Of a stretch of 64,000 nt of DNA, positions 36,807-45,397 are shown piece after piece. The translations under genes were made by a program, and so were the position numbers. Under the pieces are notes generated by a model. The model was not told the origin of the DNA. It ran no database searches and saw nothing but the letters and a program-made list of their open reading frames with translations. The stretch is from Saprospiraceae bacterium (GTDB lineage Bacteria > Bacteroidota > Bacteroidia > Chitinophagales > Saprospiraceae), in assembly GCA_028280415.1 (NCBI GenBank), contig JANQLV010000025.1:55353-119352 (forward strand). Reading direction: 5' to 3'. The first letter of the stretch is position 1. Each line of letters opens with the position of its first letter.

Positions 36807-37199
36807 ATGAAACCGTTCTTCTTATTGTTTTGCCTTTGCCTCGTCCATGTATCTTCCTTCGCTCAAAAAGATACAGAACCACTTATCAGAGATTGTGTTC
36901 AACCGGAGCCCCTTGTTTTAGCCAAAGTAAAGATTGGTGGGCAAATTAGGGATCTGCTCAGCGAAACACCCTTGATCGCCGTGAAAATAAAACATAAAGA
37001 AAGCGGAGAAAGTACCATCAGCGATTTGAATGGACATTTCAGCTTAACGATTCCCAATAAATTCCCCTGCACTTTAAACATCCAGTATATGAATTTACCC
37101 GCCCGGGATTTCATTATTAAAAAGGCAAGCAAAGAGCTTAACATTGTACTCCATGCAAGGTTTAATAGCGATGGAATGAAATATCAGCCTCAGTCTTAA
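36807..37199 (+). CDS. Small exported protein with carboxypeptidase-regulatory-like domain
   Basis: This 130-residue protein starts at the ATG at 36807 (MKPFFLLFCLCLVHVSSFAQ, a clear signal peptide). The mature part contains one carboxypeptidase-regulatory-like beta-sandwich (VKIGGQIRDLLSETPLIAVKIK, STISDLNGHFSLTIP). It lacks a plug or barrel, so it is not a TonB receptor. It precedes the vWA gene by 50 bp on the same strand, and both are divergent from the sigma operon. Confidence 0.8.
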   Translation: MKPFFLLFCLCLVHVSSFAQKDTEPLIRDCVQPEPLVLAKVKIGGQIRDLLSETPLIAVKIKHKESGESTISDLNGHFSLTIPNKFPCTLNIQYMNLPARDFIIKKASKELNIVLHARFNSDGMKYQPQS

Positions 37200-37248
37200 A
37201 AGCGCTACAACTTAAAATACATCTATAAAACTTAGTAAAAATCTAATT

Positions 37249-39153
37249 ATGAAAAAGCAGTTATTCTTCACATTTCTGTTTGCCTGTTCAGGATTAATCC
37301 TGTTTGGACAACATATCATTAGCGGCAAAGTCATTGACCAAAGCACAGGAGAAGATATCATTGGAGCCAGTGTATTGATTAAGGGAAGCCGGGTAGGAGC
37401 AACTACGGATTTCGAAGGTAAATTTACTATTAAAACCAATCTGGCCCTCCCGCTCGTCTTAGTAGTCAATCATATTGGTTATGAGAGCAAGGAGTTTAAG
37501 CTAAAAGCTTATGCAAGAAATTTAAAAATTAAAATTGCTCCGGCCCAGGTCCTTTTGGAAGAAGTTGCAGTAGCTGACAAAGCTCCTAGGCCAAGGAAAA
37601 AAAATAAAGACAGAACAAGCACCGAGCAACTTAAAATGGCTAATGAAGCTATGTTTTCCTATGATAGGGAAGTGCCTTCTCCTTCATTACATTATCGCGA
37701 GCCAGCTCCTAACTGGAATACGGAAGATTATGATTTCATCCAGGAAAATCGCTTTTTAGCAGTAGACAAAGAACCCCTCTCCACTTTTTCGATTGATGTA
37801 GATGCAGCTTCCTATGCCAATATGCGTCGCTTCATTCAGCATGGACAAATGCCTCCCAAGGATGCAGTCAGAATTGAAGAAATGGTTAATTATTTTAATT
37901 ATGAATATCCTCAGCCACAAGGAGAAGCTCCTTTTGCCGTAGTAACTGAAGTTTCCGATTGTCCCTGGAATAAAAGCCACCGCTTGTTCCACATTGGTTT
38001 ACAGGGTAAAAAGATTCCAACGGAAAATTTACCGGCCTCCAATCTTGTCTTTTTGATCGATGTATCCGGGAGCATGAATCAGGCAAATAAACTCCCATTA
38101 TTACAATCTTCCTTTAATTTGCTGGTTGATCAATTAAGAGAGCAGGACAGAGTAGCCATCGTCGTCTATGCAGGAGCGGCAGGCGCAGTGCTTCCCTCCA
38201 CTTCCGGGGCTAATAAACAAAAAATCAAAGAAGCTATCAATAAGCTAAGGGCGGGTGGATCGACCGCAGGAGCTGCCGGGATCAAACTGGCTTACCAAAT
38301 CGCCGAGGAACATTTTGTAAAAAATGGAAACAACCGGGTTATTCTGGCTACAGACGGAGATTTCAATGTGGGTACCAGTAGTGATGCAGAATTGACTCGA
38401 CTGATAGAGCAAAAAAGAGAAAGCGGTGTATTCCTTACCGTGATGGGATTTGGGACAGGTAATTATAAGGACAATAAAATGCAAAAACTTGCCAACAAAG
38501 GAAACGGGAACCATGCCTATATCGATAATATCAGTGAAGCCAGAAAAGTACTGGTCAATGAGTTTGGCGGCACTTTATTTACAATTGCCAAAGATGTAAA
38601 GCTTCAATTGGAATTCAATCCATCCAGAGTAGCCGGTTATCGCCTGATCGGTTATGAAAACCGAATGCTGCAAAATGAAGATTTCAATGATGATAAAAAA
38701 GATGCCGGTGAATTAGGTTCAGGACATACCGTCACTGCAATTTACGAGATCATTCCGGCCGGAGTGAAGAGTGAATTTTTAGCCAGCGTGGACGATTTGA
38801 AGTATCAGAAAAGTAAGGTCAAAAAATCCGCTTCAAAATCCGAAGAACTGCTAACCATTAAGTTGCGTTATAAGCAACCAGCCGGTAATAAAAGCAAATT
38901 GATCGAAAAACCTGTGATTGACAGGCATCTCGATCTGCAGGAAACCAGTGATAATTTTCGTTGGTCCGCGGCCGTCGCGGCCTTTGGGATGCTGATGAGA
39001 GAATCGGAGTTTAGAAAAGATGCCAGTTATGACATGGCAATTAAGTTAGCGAAAAAAGCCAAAGGCACGGATGAAAATGGCTACCGCGCCGAGCTTATCC
39101 GTATGATGCGGGATGTCCAGGCAATGCATGAACCAGTACTGGGGCGGAAGTAG
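37249..39153 (+). CDS. von Willebrand factor A-domain protein (YfbK-like) with N-terminal carboxypeptidase-regulatory domain
   Basis: This 634-residue exported protein has a signal peptide ending LILFGQ. A carboxypeptidase-regulatory-like domain is at about 25-105 (GKVIDQSTGEDIIGASVLIKG). The YfbK-type N-terminal vWF-associated region follows (STFSIDVDAASYANMRRFI, about 180-200). The vWA domain has the MIDAS DVSGSMNQ at about 268, plus TDGDFNVG. A C-terminal domain completes the YfbK family length. vWA proteins mediate metal-dependent protein contacts. A periplasmic or surface role is expected. Its terminator is shared with the ABC permease. Confidence 0.9.
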   Translation: MKKQLFFTFLFACSGLILFGQHIISGKVIDQSTGEDIIGASVLIKGSRVGATTDFEGKFTIKTNLALPLVLVVNHIGYESKEFKLKAYARNLKIKIAPAQVLLEEVAVADKAPRPRKKNKDRTSTEQLKMANEAMFSYDREVPSPSLHYREPAPNWNTEDYDFIQENRFLAVDKEPLSTFSIDVDAASYANMRRFIQHGQMPPKDAVRIEEMVNYFNYEYPQPQGEAPFAVVTEVSDCPWNKSHRLFHIGLQGKKIPTENLPASNLVFLIDVSGSMNQANKLPLLQSSFNLLVDQLREQDRVAIVVYAGAAGAVLPSTSGANKQKIKEAINKLRAGGSTAGAAGIKLAYQIAEEHFVKNGNNRVILATDGDFNVGTSSDAELTRLIEQKRESGVFLTVMGFGTGNYKDNKMQKLANKGNGNHAYIDNISEARKVLVNEFGGTLFTIAKDVKLQLEFNPSRVAGYRLIGYENRMLQNEDFNDDKKDAGELGSGHTVTAIYEIIPAGVKSEFLASVDDLKYQKSKVKKSASKSEELLTIKLRYKQPAGNKSKLIEKPVIDRHLDLQETSDNFRWSAAVAAFGMLMRESEFRKDASYDMAIKLAKKAKGTDENGYRAELIRMMRDVQAMHEPVLGRK

Positions 39154-39160
39154 TAGTGGT

Positions 39161-39206
39161 ATAGTTATGTGGTTTTTGAAAATAATTTTGAAAACCACAT
39201 AACTAT
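39161..39206. terminator. Bidirectional terminator between vWA and ABC permease genes
   Basis: Perfect 16-bp arms ATAGTTATGTGGTTTT (39161-39176) and AAAACCACATAACTAT (39191-39206) enclose a 14-nt loop. The arm includes the TAG stop of the ABC permease on the minus strand. T-rich tails are present in both directions. Confidence 0.8.
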
Positions 39207-40846
39207 TTATACTCTTTAAATATCCACCAGGTCAAAAAACTAAACAGGATGCCCCAAAGCAAAACAATTAAAAAATAATCTACAATCAACCAGTGCATAA
39301 ATCCGACAGCTCCCAAAATAAACATAATAGCAAAAGACCAGACTACGGTATCTCCTTTGTTCTGAGTCGTCCAGGACTGGCTGAAAGGCATTTCTTTCAA
39401 AAGCATTTTTCCAGCCAAAGCGCAGATAAATAAAATATTAATAAATCCGATGATGATATCATCCAGCGTTTCCATTCCCCATATCGTAATGACAAAAACT
39501 GTGGAAATAATAAAAATCGGGATAACAAACCGGGCGATCATCGCCTTTACACTTCCTTTGATTAACTTTCCCGGTTGAGCTAACGGTAGGGCCTGGAAAA
39601 GCCAGGCTGCTTTAAATTTTTCAGAATATTGAAGATTCATAATTGGAACGAAGGCACTGTATATACAAATGTATATCAGAAAGAGATATTGGTGACTGGC
39701 CTGAAGTGCTTCCCAACGTTCTGCAAAAGTACCCTCGCCATATAGGGCTATAAAATAAACGAATAGTACAGGGATAAAGCCAAACATGGCATAAGTTCTC
39801 AGTTTATAATCCCGGCTTCGGGCAGTCATCAGCCAGGCTAAATCAAAGCCTGCCCGTTCCTCCCCTACTTTCGTTATCCGCTTGCGCCACCAGTTTTTCA
39901 AACTATTTTTCTCTGTCTTTTTTTCTCTGACTACTTCTGTACTCCCCTGCCCGATCCCTATCAGTTTCTGGCTAAAATCTTTGGACAGTCCTTTGATAAT
40001 TATATAAAGCGAAGCAAATGGAACAAATATTCCCAAACCAGCCATTATCATATTGGGCATGGCAAAATTACCTTCTATCAGTAAGGCCCAAAGATTAGCG
40101 ATCCAGGTCCCGGGCAGGAAATAACTCCAGGTATTATCCATGATATTAAACCCTTCGAGATTAGTGAAATCTATCAGATTAGGAAGGAGATAATAAATCG
40201 TCATTGTTATAATGATAAAACTGATCTGGAAGTAATTGATGATCTCTTTAAACTTCTGCTGATTCGCATATTTCAAAATCGACAGATAAAGAATGTTCAC
40301 CAAAAAGATGGAGAATACTACCGATAAAAGGTTTTGGATTAAAAATAATGAGGTTCCTAAAATACCTTGATCTATTATCATAAATATTAAACCGGGTACA
40401 ATGAACGGAACGAATAAACGAAGAAGGTATAAAAAAATATGAACGATTCGACTGACGGTGAGGGTACGGTCATTAACCGGGCGGGGTAATAGAATATAAT
40501 TATCCCGCACATCAATCAGCACATCCGTAAAATCAGAGATCAAGGTCAGCGATAAAAGTATAATCCAGATGGTTTGATAGATCGCAATTGCACTAGTTGT
40601 ATCTTCTATTACAATAAAACATACTACCATCAAGAACAACCCCATTATAAAGTAATAAACTGTCGTAATAATGTTTACATAGCTATTTTTTTTAGAATTG
40701 TTGAATCCCCTGGTAAGCATAGACGTCCGACGGCTATCCATTTTCAACTTAGCATCAAGGATGACTTTCATCTTATGGGTCTGAACACCAAGTTTTTCAA
40801 AAAGAGGGCGGAACAAAAAAACCAGCTTTAATAATAAATTATTCAT
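39203..40846 (-). CDS. ABC-2 type exporter permease
   Basis: This 547-residue membrane protein has about 12 hydrophobic segments (for example MGLFLMVVCFIVIE, FVPFIVPGLIFMIIDQG, YAMFGFIPVLFVYFIALYG, WSFAIMFILGAVGFMHWLIVDYF). Basic cytoplasmic loops (KKTEKNSLKNWWRKRITK) separate two halves. It follows its ATPase gene by 6 bp, so the two form an exporter. The substrate is unknown. The length and loop pattern resemble Bacteroidota ABC-2 permeases of unknown cargo. Confidence 0.85.
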   Translation of the reverse strand: MNNLLLKLVFLFRPLFEKLGVQTHKMKVILDAKLKMDSRRTSMLTRGFNNSKKNSYVNIITTVYYFIMGLFLMVVCFIVIEDTTSAIAIYQTIWIILLSLTLISDFTDVLIDVRDNYILLPRPVNDRTLTVSRIVHIFLYLLRLFVPFIVPGLIFMIIDQGILGTSLFLIQNLLSVVFSIFLVNILYLSILKYANQQKFKEIINYFQISFIIITMTIYYLLPNLIDFTNLEGFNIMDNTWSYFLPGTWIANLWALLIEGNFAMPNMIMAGLGIFVPFASLYIIIKGLSKDFSQKLIGIGQGSTEVVREKKTEKNSLKNWWRKRITKVGEERAGFDLAWLMTARSRDYKLRTYAMFGFIPVLFVYFIALYGEGTFAERWEALQASHQYLFLIYICIYSAFVPIMNLQYSEKFKAAWLFQALPLAQPGKLIKGSVKAMIARFVIPIFIISTVFVITIWGMETLDDIIIGFINILFICALAGKMLLKEMPFSQSWTTQNKGDTVVWSFAIMFILGAVGFMHWLIVDYFLIVLLWGILFSFLTWWIFKEYK

Positions 40847-40852
40847 AGAATA

Positions 40853-41623
40853 TTATTGATTAAAAGCATTGAGAAAATCTTCCGCTTTATCACTGTAGTT
40901 CCGGTTGCCCGTCAGGCTGGTAAACACTTTTTCGAGGCTCTCCCCCCTTTGTTGTTTTAATGCTTCAAAGCTACCATCTGCAATGATGCTACCATTATTA
41001 ATCAAAATAATACGATCTGAAACTTTTTCTACAATATCCATCATATGTGAAGAATAGAATATGGTTTTTCCTTTTTCAGATAATTTAGAAATAATCTCTT
41101 TTAGCATGATCACAGTATTCGCATCCAGTCCGGTTAAGGGTTCATCCATAAAGATTAGTTTCGGATTATGTATTAATCCGGAAATAATAAGTACTTTTTG
41201 CTTCATCCCCTTGGAAAAGGTATCCATCCGTTTATCCAGATTCCCTTCCAGTCCAAAATGCCGGAGCATATTTGTTGCTCTTTCTTTGATTATTTCCGGT
41301 TCCATATCATGTAAATTTCCAACCAGATTTAAAAAATCCATGGGAGTCAGTACATCATAGATTTCGGCTGTTTCCGGAATATAACCAACGATTCTTTTGA
41401 CTGCGAGTGGATCCTTGCGTACATCAATCCCGTCAACCAGGACTTCTCCTTCAAACTCTCCGTCGAGCGCTGTCAGTATTTTCACCGTCGTAGATTTTCC
41501 CGCTCCATTGGGACCAATATATCCGATGATCTGTCCCGGTTGAATATCCAGGTCAATATTATTAAGTACTTGCTTCTTACCGAAGGACTTGGAAAGTCCA
41601 CGTACCTGAATGATTGGATTCAT
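40853..41623 (-). CDS. ABC transporter ATP-binding protein
   Basis: This 256-residue protein has Walker A GYIGPNGAGKSTTVKIL, signature DTFSKGMKQKVLIISG (variant FSKGM), Walker B LIFMDEPLTGLD and a switch His in YSSHMMDIV. The A/B subtype resembles CcmA/DRA-type exporters. It begins an operon with the ABC-2 permease encoded 6 bp downstream. Confidence 0.96.
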   Translation of the reverse strand: MNPIIQVRGLSKSFGKKQVLNNIDLDIQPGQIIGYIGPNGAGKSTTVKILTALDGEFEGEVLVDGIDVRKDPLAVKRIVGYIPETAEIYDVLTPMDFLNLVGNLHDMEPEIIKERATNMLRHFGLEGNLDKRMDTFSKGMKQKVLIISGLIHNPKLIFMDEPLTGLDANTVIMLKEIISKLSEKGKTIFYSSHMMDIVEKVSDRIILINNGSIIADGSFEALKQQRGESLEKVFTSLTGNRNYSDKAEDFLNAFNQ

Positions 41624-42546
41624 AAATAGATTAGTTGAATATTTCCAATATCTTTAAAAGCTTACAAATTTGAAAGTCTTTTCGATAAAACCCATAAGGG
41701 AATAGTTTGTTTTTTGGGAAAATTCGACATAAGCTCAATTGGGTATATTTTTAATATCCTGTTTCGGTTTTTCAATAGCAAAATGATCCTTTTAATGTAA
41801 AAAATTATTCTAATGAACAATACTTTTTTTAATGTATCATAGTATATTCCATATCATCATTTTTGAGCTTCACTTGCCAGAAATTAGTTAAAAAGTAAGG
41901 AAATAGGGGAAGAGTGCTGAAAAATGTAATAAATATTTTCTCTGACTTAAGTCCTATAAATGAAGTAGTCTGATACCGCATATCCTCCTAATATATTCGT
42001 GCATTTTCTTTGTTTTAACCCTTAAAAGCAATTTACTCACTTTAATGATTATATATCCTGTTCTTTTATCTGAAGAAATTGATACAGCTCCTACCTGCTC
42101 CTACATGAAAGGGTTTTTCTACAAAATAAAGGATGAGGCTTCTAATAATTTGTAATAAAAATACTTGATGCTTCTGTATACTTTTGAGTATCTATTTAAT
42201 CAAATAACATCCTAAAATGAAAATACTAATTACTTTCGCTTTTAGCATCCTCTGACGCATCCTTTTAAAATAGTCAAGGTAACCCTACATTAGAACGAAA
42301 TATAGTGATTGAATTTAAAATTCAAACTATAAATCATATCGGATATTATCCATTTACTGGATAACAGTTCAACTTTTGTATTGATTGATTCGACATGGGC
42401 CTTTACTCATAATGACTATGCTGTTAAGGCATAGCAAAGGGATTCTACTATGCTTTCTCTGAGCTATTTCCTGCAGATCAAAGCTAATTTGGACCCAAAA
42501 TCTAAAACACAACTTCATTATTATTTCATCAACAAATTATAAACAA
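41624..42546. other. 923-bp AT-rich stretch without a supported gene; signal-peptide-like mini ORF at 42217
   Basis: No frame here has convincing coding content. At 42217-42255 an ATG opens MKILITFAFSIL and then TGA. This looks like the first residues of a signal peptide cut short, and the following ~200 bp contain many stops. It may be a decayed gene start. The box TACTTTTG near 42179-42186 matches TAnnTTTG. Confidence 0.5.
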
Positions 42547-44724
42547 ATGAAATTTTTACAAACTAATCTTACAAGGTACTTAGTTAGTCTTTTACTATTA
42601 TTATCATGGAATATGAGCGTATATGCTCAGCAAACAGAACCTCGTTTAATCGATCGTCTCCAACAGGCTTATGCAGATGAGGACATTATCATACCAGAAC
42701 AAGTAGAACAATTATTATCAGAATTTGCAGTATTAGAACGTACTTTCCAGCAAAATCAATCGCGTAACAGTTTGCAATCTATGGAAATCAAAGAAGCCGT
42801 TACACTAGAAGGAGGACTTGCTGTACGATCTTTTTCAAGTCGTGCTGGCAGCACTATCAATTATCAGAAAACCCTCATGATCACGAGTGAGGAAGAGATT
42901 TTTATCGGTGGAGATATATCTGGTGGATTTGCTAAAACCTTTGAAGAAGGTAACATTGTCCTTAAGTCAAATCAAAAGATCGTCTTAGAAGGTAATCTAA
43001 TCGCTGCCATGGGAGCGGATGGAGATTTACAAGATGGAGGACGTCATTCACTGGCTTATGATCCAACAGATGAGCAGGTGGAGTATTTACAAGGTAAAGA
43101 TGGTGGAAATATCCTTTTGATTGCTCCTGAGATTATCATTCGAGGAACCATCATACCTGGCGATGGTGGAGCAGGAATTGCAGGAAGTGATGGTGGTGAT
43201 GGTGGTTCTTTGATTACGTTTGGAACGCTTAATACTGATGATAAAATACTCACCTTTTATGGTGGTAATGGCGGCAAAGGTGGTGATAGTGGTCCCAATG
43301 AAAAAGCTGGCGATGGCGGTATTGGTGGTGGAGTATTCTTTATAAATGGTAATCCACTTGATGGCGATGATGGTGACCCTGGAGAAGATGGGGAAGAAGG
43401 AGGTGATGATACAGGGACGGCAGAATGTAGTGCTAATGTTGATGCAGTAGCTGGCGATGGCGGTGATGGCGGTGATGCAACAGAGTGTTCTCAAAAAGGT
43501 GGCAAAGGTGGCAAAGGCGGTACTGCTTTGGGTGCTAAACCTCCTTCTTATTCAGATTTATTATATATTCGATGTCGATGCAGAGGAGGAAATGCAGTAG
43601 GCGGCAATGGTGGAGATGGCGGTAATGGAGGTAGTTGTAATGATGAGATAGAAGCAGAGCGAGGCAAATCTGGTGGCGATGGCGGTGATGGCGGTGATGG
43701 TGGTTGGGCAACAGGCGGAGATGGAATAGATCCTGCTGGTGATGGCGGCTGGGCTTGGGCCGGTGATGGTGGTGATGGTGGCAAAGGTGGTAATGGCGCT
43801 AAAGGTAAAGATGCTTTTATTCAAGAATGTCCAGAAGAACAACCTAGTACGCAATTAGCAACAGCCGGTGGCGATGGTGGAGATGGTGGCGATGGCGGAG
43901 AAGGAGGAAGAGCACAAGGCGGAAATGGTGGAGACGGCTATATTGCAGCTCGTTGTTTTAATGGCGGCGATGGCGGTGATGCTTGTCCTGGAGCAGGCGG
44001 CGATGGTGGAGATGGTGGTAATGCTGGTGATGGTGGTACAGGGATCAATCAACAATGTTTAGGTATCAATATCCCTAGTGGAAATGGCGGGAACGATGGT
44101 GATGGTGGTAGTGGAGGAGATGTTGGTGGAGGTCAGGCTGGTAAAGGTGGAAATGGGGTTGCTTGGGGGGCAAATGGTGAAAATGGAAAACTTGGTCTCG
44201 AAATTAGTGGTGGAGGTAATGGGAATAATGGTAATTCATCCCCTGGTAATACTTGCGGGACGGATGATGGCACATCTGGAAAAGATGGAGACCCTGGACA
44301 AAAACCAGATCAATCAGAAATTGGACCTCCATGTCTTCAAGTTACATGTGAAGAAAATGAAGTAGAGATTGACCCATTTACAGATAATAATGATGATGAA
44401 GTAGCGGAAAGAAATCAAGCAAAGATAGATGATAGCCTACCATCTAAAGCCGAAGACTCTGTTTTAGCACTTGCTATATTCCCGAATCCTAATCGAGGAG
44501 ACTTTATGCTACGCATCGATAAAGAGGAAAACGATGGTATAGTACAAATCAATATCTTCGACGCACAAGGTAGCATTATCTACCGAAGAGAAATGGATTC
44601 AGAAAGTCAAAATACATTGTGGCTGAATGTTCAACTAGAAAATGCTTTAGTATCGGGTATCTATCTACTCCAAGCACGCTTTAATAACAAAGTAGTCAAT
44701 GAAAAATTTGTATTAATTAAATAG
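42547..44724 (+). CDS. Gly/Asp-rich repeat surface protein with T9SS type A sorting domain
   Basis: This 725-residue protein has a signal peptide (ending SVYAQQ) and a 180-residue N-terminal region with short beta-strands (ITSEEEIFIGGDISGG, IVLKSNQKIVLEGNLIAA). From about 210 to 590 it is dominated by GGDGGDGG/GGNGGDGG triplets, interrupted by short Cys-containing inserts. The C-terminal ~80 residues are a T9SS sorting domain (FPNPNRGDFMLRID ... SGIYLLQARFNNKVVNEKFVLIK). The G-G-X period suggests a polyglycine-II type bundle, possibly Ca-binding through Asp. It is presumably a secreted or surface structural protein and is monocistronic with a strong terminator. Confidence 0.88.
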   Translation: MKFLQTNLTRYLVSLLLLLSWNMSVYAQQTEPRLIDRLQQAYADEDIIIPEQVEQLLSEFAVLERTFQQNQSRNSLQSMEIKEAVTLEGGLAVRSFSSRAGSTINYQKTLMITSEEEIFIGGDISGGFAKTFEEGNIVLKSNQKIVLEGNLIAAMGADGDLQDGGRHSLAYDPTDEQVEYLQGKDGGNILLIAPEIIIRGTIIPGDGGAGIAGSDGGDGGSLITFGTLNTDDKILTFYGGNGGKGGDSGPNEKAGDGGIGGGVFFINGNPLDGDDGDPGEDGEEGGDDTGTAECSANVDAVAGDGGDGGDATECSQKGGKGGKGGTALGAKPPSYSDLLYIRCRCRGGNAVGGNGGDGGNGGSCNDEIEAERGKSGGDGGDGGDGGWATGGDGIDPAGDGGWAWAGDGGDGGKGGNGAKGKDAFIQECPEEQPSTQLATAGGDGGDGGDGGEGGRAQGGNGGDGYIAARCFNGGDGGDACPGAGGDGGDGGNAGDGGTGINQQCLGINIPSGNGGNDGDGGSGGDVGGGQAGKGGNGVAWGANGENGKLGLEISGGGNGNNGNSSPGNTCGTDDGTSGKDGDPGQKPDQSEIGPPCLQVTCEENEVEIDPFTDNNDDEVAERNQAKIDDSLPSKAEDSVLALAIFPNPNRGDFMLRIDKEENDGIVQINIFDAQGSIIYRREMDSESQNTLWLNVQLENALVSGIYLLQARFNNKVVNEKFVLIK
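43180..44260 (+). repeat. In-frame GGX (GGDGGDGGN) coding repeat tract
   Basis: A G-rich tract built from GGTGGYGATGGY-type units encodes the GGX triplets. The units are degenerate at third positions, so there is selection at protein level rather than a fresh microsatellite. Cys-bearing inserts occur about every 40-60 codons (AECSANVD, TECSQKGG, IRCRCRGG, SCNDEI, QECPEEQ, ARCFNGG, DACPGAG, QQCLGIN). Confidence 0.85.
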
Positions 44725-44783
44725 ATACAAATTAGTAACAAAACAACGAATCAATAAATACATCAGTTTTTAATACATACTCT

Positions 44784-44820
44784 AGCAGTAGGCGGTCTAC
44801 AATCGCCTACTGCTTTTTTT
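44784..44820 (+). terminator. Intrinsic terminator of the Gly-rich protein gene
   Basis: GCAGTAGGCG (44785-44794) pairs perfectly with CGCCTACTGC (44804-44813) around a 9-nt loop, followed by TTTTTTT. It is 60 bp after the stop codon. Confidence 0.92.
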
Positions 44821-44840
44821 ATAAATACTAAATATCAAAA

Positions 44841-45137
44841 CACAGCTCTCCGACTCAAGAAAAAAAAGCAAAAAAACTTTTTACACGTCGTAATGCTAAA
44901 TTTCAAAACACAAATCTCCAACACCTTCTCCAATCTAAAGCGGGATGGGACCGTCAAAATAGTGTTTGAGCGGAGCGAGTTTATTTTGACTAGATTTTTT
45001 TGGTTCATTTTTTTATCGATGAAAAAAATGAACCAACACAAAAAACAAACCACCCACCATCCTTTTTCAAAGCACAGCTCTCCGACTGGGGACTAGTCGT
45101 CGATGGCGACCAAAATAATCCGTCGTAATGCTAAATT
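44841..45137. repeat. Paired direct repeats flanking a palindrome in intergenic DNA
   Basis: CACAGCTCTCCGACT occurs at 44841-44855 and 45073-45087, and CGTCGTAATGCTAAATT at 44886-44902 and 45121-45137. The two motifs keep the same order and nearly the same spacing, so this is one ~62-bp element in two copies with a divergent middle, separated by ~170 bp. No gene lies here. Confidence 0.8.
45000..45036. repeat. Perfect 15-bp inverted repeat, hairpin
   Basis: TTGGTTCATTTTTTT (45000-45014) is exactly complementary to 45022-45036 around a 7-nt loop. It lies between the two copies of the direct-repeat element. It may be a terminator-like or REP-type palindrome. Confidence 0.8.
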
Positions 45138-45265
45138 GATGTCTATTGTTAAATTATTATTTCAAAGACAACTAGGGGGCATCCCGGACTTTAGTTAAAA
45201 TCCACTGCAAAATTAAACTTTATCTCACTATTTAATGCTATATAGGGCAGGTAGGCATTAGGTAT

Positions 45266-45323
45266 ATAGGTTTTAGGTTTTGGGGAGTTCCGAAAAACCT
45301 AAGACCCAAAACCTAAAGCCTAT
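45266..45323. repeat. Inverted repeat, copy A of a dispersed AACCTAAA-rich element
   Basis: 19-nt arms (45266-45284 and 45305-45323) pair with one G-U around a 20-nt loop. The segment 45291-45316 matches 24 of 26 bases at 56518-56543, where a second inverted repeat lies. It is 75 bp beyond the 3' end of the giant surface-protein gene and might terminate it. Confidence 0.8.
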
Positions 45324-45397
45324 TTTATGGAAATAATAGCTTTTAATACGCTATAGTTCTCTCTGGTGATGACTTATCTTTCTTCTATCTTTTTAAC

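Noticed and set aside
44893..45096. Plus-strand frame through the palindrome region
   Set aside because: It is made of repeats and low-complexity A/T runs, with no start context or family match.
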